NCBI GenBank assembly: GCA_903953145.1
Contig: CAJBIL010000349.1
Coordinates: 1-11,721 of the forward strand
DNA length: 11,721 nucleotides
Direction of reading: 5' to 3'
From: an uncultured beta proteobacterium
GTDB lineage: Bacteria; Pseudomonadota; Gammaproteobacteria; Burkholderiales; Rhodocyclaceae
Positions within the stretch are counted from its first letter, which is position 1. Each line of letters begins with the position of its first letter. The notes below the pieces were generated by a model that was given only the letters and a program-made list of their open reading frames with translations, was not told the origin of the DNA and did no database searches. Made by a program: the position numbers and the translations under genes. This document shows positions 1 to 8,200 of this stretch, piece by piece.

Positions 1-473
1 CAATGGCCGGCCGTAATGTCGCTACCCGCCCGGCGAATGTGCTCGCCGGCTTGCGGCAGATGCTTGATCAGCACCCCCTGTTCGCTGTGCTCGCAGCGCT
101 CCTGCATCACCACGGCATCGGCACCCGGCGGGATCGGGGCACCGGTAAAAATACGGGCAACCGTACCCGCTGCCAGCGTAATGCCGACCGAGCCCGCCGG
201 AATGCGCTGCGAGACAGGAAAAGAAACAGGCAAAAAAACGCCCGCAGTCTTCACATCAGTCGTTGCATCAGTCGTTGCATCGGCCGTTAAATCTGCAATA
301 CGCAAGGCATAGCCATCCATTGCCGAGTTATCAAGCGGCGGCGTATCAACCGTCGCGAATTGCGCTTCGGCCAGCACCCGCCCATCCGCGAGCAGGGTCG
401 GGATGGCGCAGGTTCCCGTCACCGGTTTTGCGCCGGCGCACAGGCGCGCCAAGGCTTCGTCAAACGACAGCAT
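1..473 (-). CDS. moeA: MoeA, molybdopterin molybdenumtransferase (N-terminal part, cut by the window edge)
   Basis: MoeA inserts molybdate into adenylylated molybdopterin, the last common step of molybdenum cofactor synthesis in the cytoplasm. Reading leftwards from ATG at 473, 157 residues are visible of a family that is usually about 400 long. The family signature TPPLDNSAMDGYALR lies at residues 44-58. Further conserved segments follow: PVSQRIPAG (86-94), ARIFTGAPIPPGADAVV (106-122) and GEHIRRAGSDITAG (143-156). The start codon sits inside the end of mobB, with a 14-nt overlap, which implies translational coupling. An oddity is a low-complexity stretch at residues 63-74 (T-A-D-A, T-T-D-A, T-T-D-V), encoded by a 12-bp tandem repeat just after the signature. 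It is in frame and probably falls in a surface loop. The family assignment is secure; the C-terminal domains cannot be checked here. Confidence 0.95.
   Translation of the reverse strand, partial: MLSFDEALARLCAGAKPVTGTCAIPTLLADGRVLAEAQFATVDTPPLDNSAMDGYALRIADLTADATTDATTDVKTAGVFLPVSFPVSQRIPAGSVGITLAAGTVARIFTGAPIPPGADAVVMQERCEHSEQGVLIKHLPQAGEHIRRAGSDITAGH
254..289. repeat. 12-bp tandem repeat inside moeA
   Basis: Two identical copies of CATCAGTCGTTG (254-265 and 266-277) are followed by a third with 9 of 12 bases matching (278-289). On the coding strand it encodes a repeated Thr-Thr-Asp-Ala. Because the unit is a multiple of three, copy-number change keeps moeA in frame. Confidence 0.85.
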
Positions 474-984
474 GCGGGCTTCCTTCAAGATTCAGATGGG
501 CAAGGATAAAACGGGCAATCGATTCCGTGTCGTTCAGATCAAGGGTTGGCAGATGCGAAGGCAATACGGCAAGCGCCTCGTCGGAGGCTACCGCGACGAT
601 ATGCGGATTATCCGGCCAGAGCGGCGGCTTGCCATTGGCCGGGCGATAAACTTCCAGCTTGGGAATCGCATCACGCTTGAAGCCTTCGACAAGCACGAGA
701 TCACAGGGCGAAAACTTCTCCAGATATTCACTCAGCGTCGGCTCCGGCGCACCCCGCCGTTCATTCATCAGCACCCAGCGCGCGCTACTGGCGAGCAATA
801 CCTCCCCGGCGCCAGCCTCACGATGCCGGTAGGAATCCTTGCCGGGTTTATCGATATCGAAATGATGATGCGCGTGCTTGATCACCGAAACACGCAGCCC
901 GCCCGCAATAAAACGCGGCAGAAGATTTTCAAGCAACGTCGTTTTGCCTGACCCGGAGTAACCGGTGATGCCAAAAACTTTCAT
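460..984 (-). CDS. mobB: MobB, molybdopterin-guanine dinucleotide biosynthesis adaptor (P-loop GTPase)
   Basis: MobB is a small GTP-binding accessory protein of molybdenum cofactor maturation. It binds MobA and MoeA and is thought to help guanylylation of the cofactor. The 174-residue product has its Walker A motif at the extreme N-terminus (GYSGSGKTTL, residues 8-17). The family segment VIKHAHHHFDIDKPGKDSYRH follows at about 34-54, as does DLVLVEGFKRDAIPKLEVYR at about 95-114. The length is normal for a single-domain MobB. The start is ATG at 984; a Shine-Dalgarno sequence is not obvious before it. The 3' end overlaps moeA by 14 nt, and the gene begins 41 nt after the ATP-grasp gene, so it is likely part of the same operon. 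Confidence 0.95.
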   Translation of the reverse strand: MKVFGITGYSGSGKTTLLENLLPRFIAGGLRVSVIKHAHHHFDIDKPGKDSYRHREAGAGEVLLASSARWVLMNERRGAPEPTLSEYLEKFSPCDLVLVEGFKRDAIPKLEVYRPANGKPPLWPDNPHIVAVASDEALAVLPSHLPTLDLNDTESIARFILAHLNLEGSPHAVV

Positions 985-1002
985 GGGGCGCTTTATTCGC
1001 AG

Positions 1003-1022
1003 ATTTGTTGAAATTTGTTGAA
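1003..1022. repeat. 10-bp perfect tandem duplication in the gap before mobB
   Basis: ATTTGTTGAA occurs twice in direct succession (1003-1012 and 1013-1022) in the 41-bp gap between mobB and the ATP-grasp gene. The function is unknown. It may be a simple slippage duplication. Confidence 0.6.
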
Positions 1023-1025
1023 AAT

Positions 1026-2384
1026 TCAGCAGCAGATTTTACCTGCACTCTGGGTAGGTACCGGAAACACGGCCGCAAACCCGCCGCCGGGCGTCCGAAA
1101 GTTGGTCGTCTGCCCCTGATAAAGCCGTGCTGAAACGAGCTGGACGGCGCCTTGATAAACGTAGTTACGCAAATCCAGCTTCAAATCCTGCTCAACACCG
1201 TCAACCAGCAATCGCCGCTCGGACGGTGGCACCAGCGCCTGCGCTATATAGCCACCGCGCGAGATTTCTTCAAAGACCCGCTTGGTCAGCTTGTCGCCAC
1301 GATAAGCCGCCTTGCTGCCAAAGCCTGCCGCCGGCTTGAAAAACCACTGCTTGCGGCTGTGCCAGAAGGCCTCGGCATCCTGCGGCCGGACTTCTTCGGT
1401 ACGCGGGATACCGCTTTGCAGCAGTTGGCGATCCACCGGACTAACGCCAATCTCCGCCAGCCAGGCATCGTCGGATAGTAGGACCAGATTGCGCTTGTCG
1501 GCGTAAAAAGCGTGGGCCTGGGGGTGCGGTGTTACTACCACTGCATCAGCCAGGTAAGCGTCGCGCAGCGCGGCGAGAGATGGCGCTTCGAGGGCGAAAT
1601 CGGTCAGACGGTTGTAAACCAGATCAATCGCCTCGCCGTCACAGGACAAATGCCCGCCATCAAAATGCAGGGCATCGGGCGCGACAACGTACGCCGCAAT
1701 CCCGTTGGCCTCGAAGAGTTGGCGAAAAAGCTCAAACTCCGGCGCCAGATATTGTGCAGCCGGCGACTCGTCAACAATGGCGATGCGTCGCAGCGGCTGC
1801 GCCGGCCTTGCCAGCGCCCATTCGGTGCGGAACATGGCGATGAAGTCTTCTGCCAGCGGCGTCCGGGCCGGCATCATCGCGGCCACCGGCGCACAACAGG
1901 CGTGTTGCGCCTGCAATAGCTTGGCGTTGAGCAAGGCACCACCGGCATTGGTGTTGATCTCGATCAGCCGGGGCCCATCGGCGCCGAGATGAAAATCGTA
2001 GCCGAGAAAAACACCTGCGGCTTTCGGCGAGTAGGGGGCAATCGAAGGCGCATGCCGCAAAACGCGCTCACGGTAAGCAGGTAGCGCAATCACCCGCTCA
2101 AGCGCGGCAATCGTATCGGCCATGCACTGTAAATGTGCTTCGCCGACAAAAACCATGGTGTCCGAGAACAGATGTGGCCGGGTCGCCAGCAACTCGGCAT
2201 AGGAGACATTGCCCTCGCCGGGCGTGCTGCATGGATCCCCCTCCAGCGCGTGACGCAAGGCTTCATGATCGACAGAAACGCAGGCACAGCCGCGATTGAG
2301 CATCGCGGCGGCCTCCCGGCCATCGTCCGGTAGCGCGCCGGGTTGAGGCAGCATGGGTTTGGCGACGGGTGTATTTTCGATCAT
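1026..2384 (-). CDS. Uncharacterised ATP-grasp-like protein, 452 residues
   Basis: I do not recognise a named gene. ATP-grasp enzymes usually ligate a carboxylate to an amine or thiol using ATP. Two regions suggest this fold: GPRLIEINTNAGGALLNA (residues 137-154), like a metal-binding E-x-N motif, and WFFKPAAGFGSKAAYRGD (347-364), like the lysine and glycine-rich nucleotide loop. Then come DLKLDLRNYVY (400-410) and SARLYQGQTTNFRTPGGGF (418-436). The E-x-N motif precedes the lysine/glycine loop, the reverse of the usual order, which hints at a circularly permuted ATP-grasp such as the glutathionylspermidine-synthase-like families. There is no signal peptide or membrane segment. The protein ends in Cys-Cys. 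Its ATG overlaps the helicase stop by 4 nt, so the two are co-translated. The substrate is unknown; the fold is an inference from motifs. Confidence 0.75.
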   Translation of the reverse strand: MIENTPVAKPMLPQPGALPDDGREAAAMLNRGCACVSVDHEALRHALEGDPCSTPGEGNVSYAELLATRPHLFSDTMVFVGEAHLQCMADTIAALERVIALPAYRERVLRHAPSIAPYSPKAAGVFLGYDFHLGADGPRLIEINTNAGGALLNAKLLQAQHACCAPVAAMMPARTPLAEDFIAMFRTEWALARPAQPLRRIAIVDESPAAQYLAPEFELFRQLFEANGIAAYVVAPDALHFDGGHLSCDGEAIDLVYNRLTDFALEAPSLAALRDAYLADAVVVTPHPQAHAFYADKRNLVLLSDDAWLAEIGVSPVDRQLLQSGIPRTEEVRPQDAEAFWHSRKQWFFKPAAGFGSKAAYRGDKLTKRVFEEISRGGYIAQALVPPSERRLLVDGVEQDLKLDLRNYVYQGAVQLVSARLYQGQTTNFRTPGGGFAAVFPVPTQSAGKICC

Positions 2385-4324
2385 GGCTTGATCACCGGCG
2401 CTGATTCAAAAAAAGCCAGCACTTCTGCCAGATCGCGCGTGCGCTTCATGGGTGGCAAGCTGCGCCAGACGCGCTTGCCGTAAGGCTTGGTGATCAGGCG
2501 CGGGTCACAAATCATCAGCACGCCACGATCTGTTTCATCGCGGATCAACCGGCCGGCGCCCTGCTTGACGTTGATCACCGCACGCGGCAACTGGTATTCC
2601 ATGAACGCATTGCGGCCTTCGTTCTTCATTTTCTCGATGCGTGCTGACAGCACCGGGTCATCCGGCGGCGCGAAAGGCAGCTTATCGATTACCACCAGCG
2701 AGAGCGCATCACCGCGCACATCGACGCCCTCCCAGAAGCTCTGGCTCCCCACCAGAATCGCATTACCCAGCCGGCGAAAGCGCTCCAGCAGATCATTCTT
2801 GCTGCCCTCGCCCTGGAGCAACAGCGGGAATGGCAAACCAGCCTGTTCGAGCTGCTCGGTCAACAATTCATGCGTGCGGCGCATGGCACGCAGCGAAGTG
2901 CACAAGAAGAAAGCACGGCCGCCACTGGCCTGCAAGACCGGGAAAGCCGCCTTGACGACTGCATCGACAAAACCGTAACTATTGGGCTCCGGCAAATTTT
3001 GCGGTGCGTAGAGCAAGGCCTGTTTCTCATAGTCAAAAGGGCTCTCCCAGCACGCCGAATCCGCATCGCCAAGCCCCATCTCGGCCAGGTAATGGCCGAA
3101 ATCTTTTTGTACGGCAAGCGTTGCCGAGGTAAATATCCAGGCACGCGGGTGGCCGCTCATCTGCTTCTGCATGATGCTGGCGATCACCAGTGGTGTCGAA
3201 TTGAGTTGCAAGGCATGCGTGTAGGTCTCCCCCCAGCGCACGTAATCGGCATCTGCACCGCTCTGCCAGCGACGCAACTGGGCCAGCAGTTCGGTCGCGC
3301 GGCGCCAGCAGTTTTCCAGCCCCTCGGCGCGCTGCGCCTGCGTTTCCAGCAAGGCGGCGAGGATTTCCAGCGCACGGATCAGCCCGACCACGCCATTATC
3401 GAAACCCATGCGCGCCTCAAGCTGTGGCAGGGCAAAGCGGGCTGCTTCCACCGGCAAGGTCAGGCGCAGATCCTTGGCGGCTTTCTCCATCGCCGCGCAA
3501 AAAATGGGTAAATCAAGGCAATCCCGCGCCGAAGTCAGCCCCTCGGCCCGGGCATCACGCGCCAGATCGAGCATCTGCGCCGTCGACACGTTATCGCCGA
3601 AAAACAGACTGGCGGTTTCCGGCAACTGGTGCGCTTCATCGAAGATCACCGTATTGCAGGCCGGCAACAATTCAGCGGTGCCTTCATCACGCAACATCAC
3701 ATCGGCAAAAAAGAGATGATGATTGACCACCACCAGATCAGCCGCCAGCGCCTCGCGCCGCGCCGCCAGCACAAAACACTCCTTGTGCGACGGACAATCC
3801 TGCCCGAGGCAGTTTTCGCGCGTTGAAGTGACCATCCCCCAGACCGGAGAACTCTCGGAAACATCACCACATTCGGCCTTGTCGCCGGTTTGCGTCACCT
3901 TGGCGAAACGGGCGATTTTCAACGCAGCCGCAGAATCATCACGCGAGGCAAAGCGACCGTCGGCGAGCGCCTGTTCGAGATGGTAATGACACAGGTAATT
4001 GGCGCGCCCCTTGAGCAAGGCGGTTTTAACCGGCGAGTTGAGCACCTTGCGAATGGTCGGAATATCACGCGCAAAAAGCTGATCCTGCAAGTTTTTGGTG
4101 CCGGTCGAAACAATCACCTTGCCGCCGGACAACAACGCCGGCACAAGGTAAGCGTAGGTTTTGCCCGTACCCGTGCCGGCTTCGGCGACCAGCACCTGGT
4201 TCCCGGCAATTGCCGCCGCAATTCGCTCAGCCATTTCAAGCTGTTGCGCACGCAAACGATAGCCGGGCACACCCGCCGCCAGCGGACCATCAGGGGAAAA
4301 AACTTCAGAGAGAGAGGGAGTCAT
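2381..4324 (-). CDS. yoaA: YoaA/DinG-family ATP-dependent DNA helicase (XPD-like, iron-sulphur)
   Basis: This is a superfamily 2 DNA helicase of the XPD/DinG group, with a role in DNA repair and resolving unusual DNA structures. The 647-residue length is closer to E. coli YoaA than to the longer DinG. Walker A is AEAGTGTGKT (residues 47-56) and the DEAH box is at 229-232 within VIFDEAHQLPE. Motif VI is QGAGRLIR at 588-595. The four cysteines expected to hold a 4Fe-4S cluster can be placed at C112, C172, C177 and C183, between motifs I and II as in the family. The start is ATG at 4324, with GGTGA about 8 nt upstream. It is the first gene of the apparent operon with the ATP-grasp gene, mobB and moeA. 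The YoaA rather than DinG label rests on length and overall look. Confidence 0.92.
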   Translation of the reverse strand: MTPSLSEVFSPDGPLAAGVPGYRLRAQQLEMAERIAAAIAGNQVLVAEAGTGTGKTYAYLVPALLSGGKVIVSTGTKNLQDQLFARDIPTIRKVLNSPVKTALLKGRANYLCHYHLEQALADGRFASRDDSAAALKIARFAKVTQTGDKAECGDVSESSPVWGMVTSTRENCLGQDCPSHKECFVLAARREALAADLVVVNHHLFFADVMLRDEGTAELLPACNTVIFDEAHQLPETASLFFGDNVSTAQMLDLARDARAEGLTSARDCLDLPIFCAAMEKAAKDLRLTLPVEAARFALPQLEARMGFDNGVVGLIRALEILAALLETQAQRAEGLENCWRRATELLAQLRRWQSGADADYVRWGETYTHALQLNSTPLVIASIMQKQMSGHPRAWIFTSATLAVQKDFGHYLAEMGLGDADSACWESPFDYEKQALLYAPQNLPEPNSYGFVDAVVKAAFPVLQASGGRAFFLCTSLRAMRRTHELLTEQLEQAGLPFPLLLQGEGSKNDLLERFRRLGNAILVGSQSFWEGVDVRGDALSLVVIDKLPFAPPDDPVLSARIEKMKNEGRNAFMEYQLPRAVINVKQGAGRLIRDETDRGVLMICDPRLITKPYGKRVWRSLPPMKRTRDLAEVLAFFESAPVIKP

Positions 4325-4451
4325 GCAGAAATCACCAGAACCAGCGCGAATGCTACCAGAAGCCAGCGCCTAGATTACCGGCTGGTCGATGATGGCCGTA
4401 TCGAATTTGCAGCCGCGCAAGACTTCGATTGACTGCGCGGTTTCCCGGCAA
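4325..4451. other. Intergenic gap between vapC and the helicase
   Basis: This 127-bp stretch should hold the promoter of the helicase-moeA operon, but I find no convincing -35/-10 pair. A minus-strand reading frame of 41 codons (4370-4495) crosses it and the end of vapC. It has no clear ribosome binding site and is probably fortuitous. Confidence 0.5.
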
Positions 4452-4850
4452 TCACCAAATCGTACGAACATGCTCGTAGGCTCGAATTTTTTCATCTGCC
4501 GTTACCAGAGGTGCCGCAAGTTTACGCGCTGTTGCAACAATCAGACGATCTGCCGGGTCTTTGTGGAATTTTCCCGGTAGTTCGGTGCTTTTAACCGCAA
4601 TCTCATTATTAACGGGAATAAAACTGACGCGCTCAATTTGACCAACATAAGCTAGCCATTCCGTCACATCCATCGACAATGCGATTCTCCCTTTTGCAAC
4701 CAGCATGGATAGCTCCCAGGCAGAGATTGAAGAAACAAAAATTTCTCCATCCTCTAATTCGCGTTCAATCGCCTGCAACGCTGCTACGGAAAGCTGATCG
4801 GTGGCGCCGGACGCCCACCAGATAAGCGTGTGAGTATCCAGGACAATCAC
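4452..4850 (-). CDS. vapC: VapC-type PIN-domain toxin (RNase)
   Basis: VapC toxins are Mg2+-dependent ribonucleases that cut specific RNAs, often tRNA or rRNA, when freed from their antitoxin. This 132-residue protein has the full PIN acidic set: D5 in the N-terminal LDTHTLIWW, E46 in SAWELSML, D98/D101 in KDPADRLIVATA and D119 in TADEKI. HTLIWW and DPADRLIVATA are typical of the PIN subgroup that pairs with Phd-type antitoxins. The start is GTG at 4850, overlapping the antitoxin stop (GTGA), so the two are translationally coupled. The region is visibly more AT-rich than the flanking operon and the kinase, which fits horizontal acquisition. All catalytic residues are present, so it is probably active. 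Confidence 0.93.
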   Translation of the reverse strand: MIVLDTHTLIWWASGATDQLSVAALQAIERELEDGEIFVSSISAWELSMLVAKGRIALSMDVTEWLAYVGQIERVSFIPVNNEIAVKSTELPGKFHKDPADRLIVATARKLAAPLVTADEKIRAYEHVRTIW

Positions 4851-5080
4851 GACAACGCTTCCCAGTCGTCTTCCGCAACAGGTGCGGTGGGATTATCAAA
4901 GCGAAGAACAGAGCCGCGCAGAACATCCAGCGGGCTGCGTTCGCTGGTTTTGTAGGGGCGAACTTCCAATTTTGGTTGCCCGTGGTCAGTCACTACGAAG
5001 GGCTCCCCGCTGGTTTCGACCTGACGGAAGAACTCAAGTGCCTTGGCCTTGAACTCGGATTTTGACACCTGCTTGTGCAT
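4847..5080 (-). CDS. vapB: Phd/YefM-family (VapB-type) antitoxin
   Basis: This 77-residue antitoxin is expected to bind and neutralise the adjacent PIN toxin and repress their shared promoter. The N-terminal part (about residues 1-45, with the segment EPFVVTDHGQPKLEVRPY at 26-43) matches the Phd/YefM DNA-binding and dimerisation fold. The acidic C-terminal tail (PVAEDDWEAL, 67-76) is the likely toxin-binding segment. The start is ATG at 5080, with AGAGG (rc of 5087-5091) 6 nt upstream. The last codons overlap vapC by 4 nt. By sequence the antitoxin is Phd-like rather than AbrB-like VapB, a common pairing. Confidence 0.92.
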   Translation of the reverse strand: MHKQVSKSEFKAKALEFFRQVETSGEPFVVTDHGQPKLEVRPYKTSERSPLDVLRGSVLRFDNPTAPVAEDDWEALS

Positions 5081-5090
5081 AATAAGCCTC

Positions 5091-5110
5091 TAGTCACGTG
5101 ACGATAGTCA
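5091..5110 (-). promoter_or_regulatory. Candidate vapBC operator
   Basis: The hexamer TAGTCA occurs at 5091-5096 and again at 5105-5110. Between them TGACGA (5099-5104) is a near-match to its inverse. The central GTCACGTGAC (5093-5102) is a perfect 10-bp palindrome. The site lies directly downstream of the predicted -10, over the expected transcription start and before the ribosome binding site, where a bound antitoxin would block transcription. Confidence 0.55.
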
Positions 5111-5111
5111 T

Positions 5112-5140
5112 AGCATAAATAAACATCTCAGGCAGTGCAA
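5112..5140 (-). promoter_or_regulatory. Predicted sigma-70 promoter of vapBC
   Basis: On the minus strand a -35 TTGCAC (5140-5135) and a -10 TATGCT (5117-5112) are separated by exactly 17 bp. Each box matches consensus only partly (3 of 6 and 4 of 6). The spacing and the position 32 nt upstream of the antitoxin start make it the best candidate in this gap. Confidence 0.5.
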
Positions 5141-5170
5141 TGACGATGCACCTAAAAATTTCAAAGCATC

Positions 5171-5287
5171 GGCCTGCAAGGCGCATGGAATGGTCATCTA
5201 GCACATCGAATCAGCTGAACGCCAATATCCATGCGGCTCTTCAGGCAACACACTTTGTAGATCGTTATTCCATGCGCCTTGTAGCCG
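5171..5287. repeat. 117-bp element with imperfect 30-bp terminal inverted repeats
   Basis: The left end (5171-5200) and the reverse complement of the right end (5258-5287) match at 23 of 30 positions. They share a perfect 15-bp core CAAGGCGCATGGAAT (5177-5191, inverted at 5267-5281). The 57-bp middle has no coding signal. The right arm lies inside the 3' end of the sensor kinase gene and supplies its last six codons and stop. No flanking target duplication is obvious. It could be a small non-autonomous element, a REP-like palindrome or a structured 3' end. The long loop and absence of a T-run argue against an ordinary terminator. Confidence 0.6.
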
Positions 5288-8200
5288 TATTATCGAGTGC
5301 CTGCAACCAGGCCTCCAGCACCGCGGCTGCCGCGCTGTAGTCGTAACGCGCGATCGCCGAGGCGAGGGGTTTGAGATCGGCCAGCCCGGCGTGATTAAGT
5401 GCTGATTGCAGCTGCTGGAATCGTTGCGAGGCGGCTTCGTTGCCGGTTTGCAGGAGATCGAGGAGTTGATGCAGTTGTTCCTGCAAGTCTGGCGATACGG
5501 TTGGTCGCATCAAATCGGGTGCGCTATCCGTGGTTGCCGGCAAAATCACTGGCGCAGCATCAAGCGCCGGCGTTAGCCAGCGCAGCAAGGCGGCGTAAAA
5601 AACCTCCGGCAGAATCGGCTTGGCGACAAAATCGTTCATGCCGGCTTCGAGGCAGGCTGTCTGGTCGGCGGCAAAGGCGCTGGCGGTGAGCGCAATAACC
5701 GGTATTTGCTGATAGTCAGGCAGTGCGCGCAGGGCACGGGTCGCTTCGAGGCCGTCCATCACCGGCATCTGGATGTCCATCAGGATCAAGTCGTAACGGT
5801 TGGTCATCGCCTGGTCGATGGCCTGCCGCCCATCCACCGCCAGATCGACCGTGATACCGGCTGCTTCGAGCATACCTTTGCCGACCTCACGGTTGATCGC
5901 CTCATCTTCAACAAGCAGCACATGGGCCGTGGAACGTCGCTCGCGCAGGCTTTCGAGCGCGTTGGCTGAGGACAGTTGCGCTGCACGGCTGGAGATTTGT
6001 GCGAGCGGCAGCAGCATCGCTTTGGCCTCAACGGCTACAGCGGCAAAGCGTGCGGTCAGCCAGAAGGTGCTGCCCTGCCCGACTTCGCTTTCGACGCCCA
6101 CTTCGCCGCCCATCAACTCGGCGAGATAGCGCGAGATCGACAGGCCAAGCCCGGTGCCACCGTGTTGCCGGGTGGTTGAAACATCGGCTTGCTCGAAGGG
6201 TTGGAAGAGCCGTGGCAAAGCGTCTGCGGGGATGCCGATGCCGGTATCGGTAACCGAAAATTTGAGCAGGTAGGTGATATCTTCGCTGTCTTCGCTGGTT
6301 TCGTGGTGCATGACTTCGCCACGCAGCGTAATCCGGCCGTGCTGCGTGAATTTGACTGCGTTACTGGCAAAGTTAAGCAAGGCCTGGCGCAGACGGGTTT
6401 CGTCGCCAAGCACGCGTTCGGGCAGGTCGGCGCAGACGATATCCACCGCCACTGATTTTTCAGCGGCGCTATGGCGAACCATGGTGCCTACCGTGTTGAT
6501 CACCTCGTCCGGGCTGAAGCGTCGTGATTCGAGCACCAGCTTGCCAGCCTCGATTTTCGAGAGATCGAGGATGTCGTTAATAATGCGCAGTAAATGCTGG
6601 GTGGCGCGGGTGATTTTGCCGAGTTTTTCACGCTGGCTATCGTCGAGTTGCCCGGCACCAAGCAGATGCGCGAAGCCGGTGATGGCGTTCATCGGCGTGC
6701 GGATTTCATGGCTCATATTGGCCAGAAAGCTACTCTTGGCAAGATTGGCACGCTCGGCGGCGGCTGTCGCTTCGGCCAGCTCATCGGTGCGCTGACTGAC
6801 CATGTGCTCCAGATGCAGACGATAGTTTTCCAGCTCGATGGCAACCCTTTTTTGCTCGGTAACGTCTTCCTTGATCGCCAGATAATGGGTGATTTCACCG
6901 TTGGCCTGACGCACCGGCGAAATCATCGCCTGCTCGACGTATTCACTGCCATCCTTGCGCCGGTTGAACAACTCACCGCGCCAAACCTGGCCCTGAGCCA
7001 GCGTTGACCACAGGCTTTCATAAGTCTCGTGGGTTGTCTTGCCGGATTGAAGAATGCGCGGATTCTGGCCCAGCACCTCTTCATCGGTGTAGCCGGTAAC
7101 GCGCTTGAACGCCGGATTCGCGTAGATGATTCTGGCGTGCCGATCCGTAATCACGATACTCGCCGGGCTTTGTTCAACGGCCAGCGAGAGCTTGCGTAAC
7201 TCGGCATCCTGCGCCTTGAGCTGGCTAAGATCCATGTTCGAACCCGTCAAGCGGATCGCCTTGCCGCCAGCGTCGCGCGTCAGATAGCCGCGAGAAAGTA
7301 GCGGCACATAATGGCCGTCCTTGTGACGCAGCCGGAATTCGATTTCATAGGCATCTGCGGTGCCTGCGAGTAGTTTTTGCAAGGCACCCTGAACCCGCTC
7401 AAGATCCTCCGGGTGCAGCAGTTCGAGCCACATACCGGCGGATTCGGCAAGCTCGCCGGGCGCGTAGCCCAGCATCTGCAACCAGCGCTCCGAATACTGG
7501 AGATGTTGCTGCGCGAGATCGTAATCCCACCAGCCGTCATTGCTACCGCGCAGCACCAGCGCCAGTTGCTCCTGCGAGGCGCGCAGACTTGCTTCGGCCG
7601 CTGCCTGCGCGGCTTCGCGCTGCGCCAGCGCCGCCGCCATGGTGTTAAAGGCGAGCACCACCTGATCGAGTTCACGGCTACCGCTAAGCGCCGCCAAACG
7701 CTCACCAAAACGCCCGTCAGCGATGCGTTGCGCGCCGCTGGCCAAACGCGCCGCCCAGACTTCAACCAGACGAAAAACGTAAACCCGCGCTACCACCAGC
7801 GACAATCCGGCAATCAGCGCGAGTAAAACGAGTTGCTGATAAAAATACTGCGCCACGGCGGCATAGGAAACGCCAATCGGCGCACTGATCAGCACCTTGA
7901 GCGAGCCCTGGCTCGACAACATGGGCGCCACCCCCACCATCCGGCGCGTGCCGTCAAAGCCGGTCACTTCAAGCACCTGATCGCGATCCAGCCCGGCTTC
8001 TTTGAGCGCGCGCATGGTCTCGGGATCAACCTGCCGGTCCCGCCATTGATCCGGGTCGGGATAATGCGTGACGATCAAACCATCGCGCGTCAGCAGCGTT
8101 GCCTCCCAGCCTGGCGGCAACTTGATGTTGCTGACCATCCGGTCAAACCACGACACTTTGCTGGCAATAAACAGCACCGAGCGCAACTTGCCGGCATCGT

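Noticed and set aside
403..951. A 182-codon plus-strand frame opposite mobB
   Set aside because: It is antisense to a clear P-loop protein and has no domain of its own.
4370..4495. A 41-codon minus-strand frame between vapC and the helicase, ending in a plausible-looking peptide (GCKFDTAIIDQPVI)
   Set aside because: It overlaps the vapC 3' end in another frame, has no clear ribosome binding site and matches no family I recognise. A chance frame is more likely.
5171..5287. The inverted-repeat element as an integron attC site
   Set aside because: The expected paired core sites (GTTRRRY and RYYYAAC) are not present at its ends, and no integrase or gene cassettes lie nearby.
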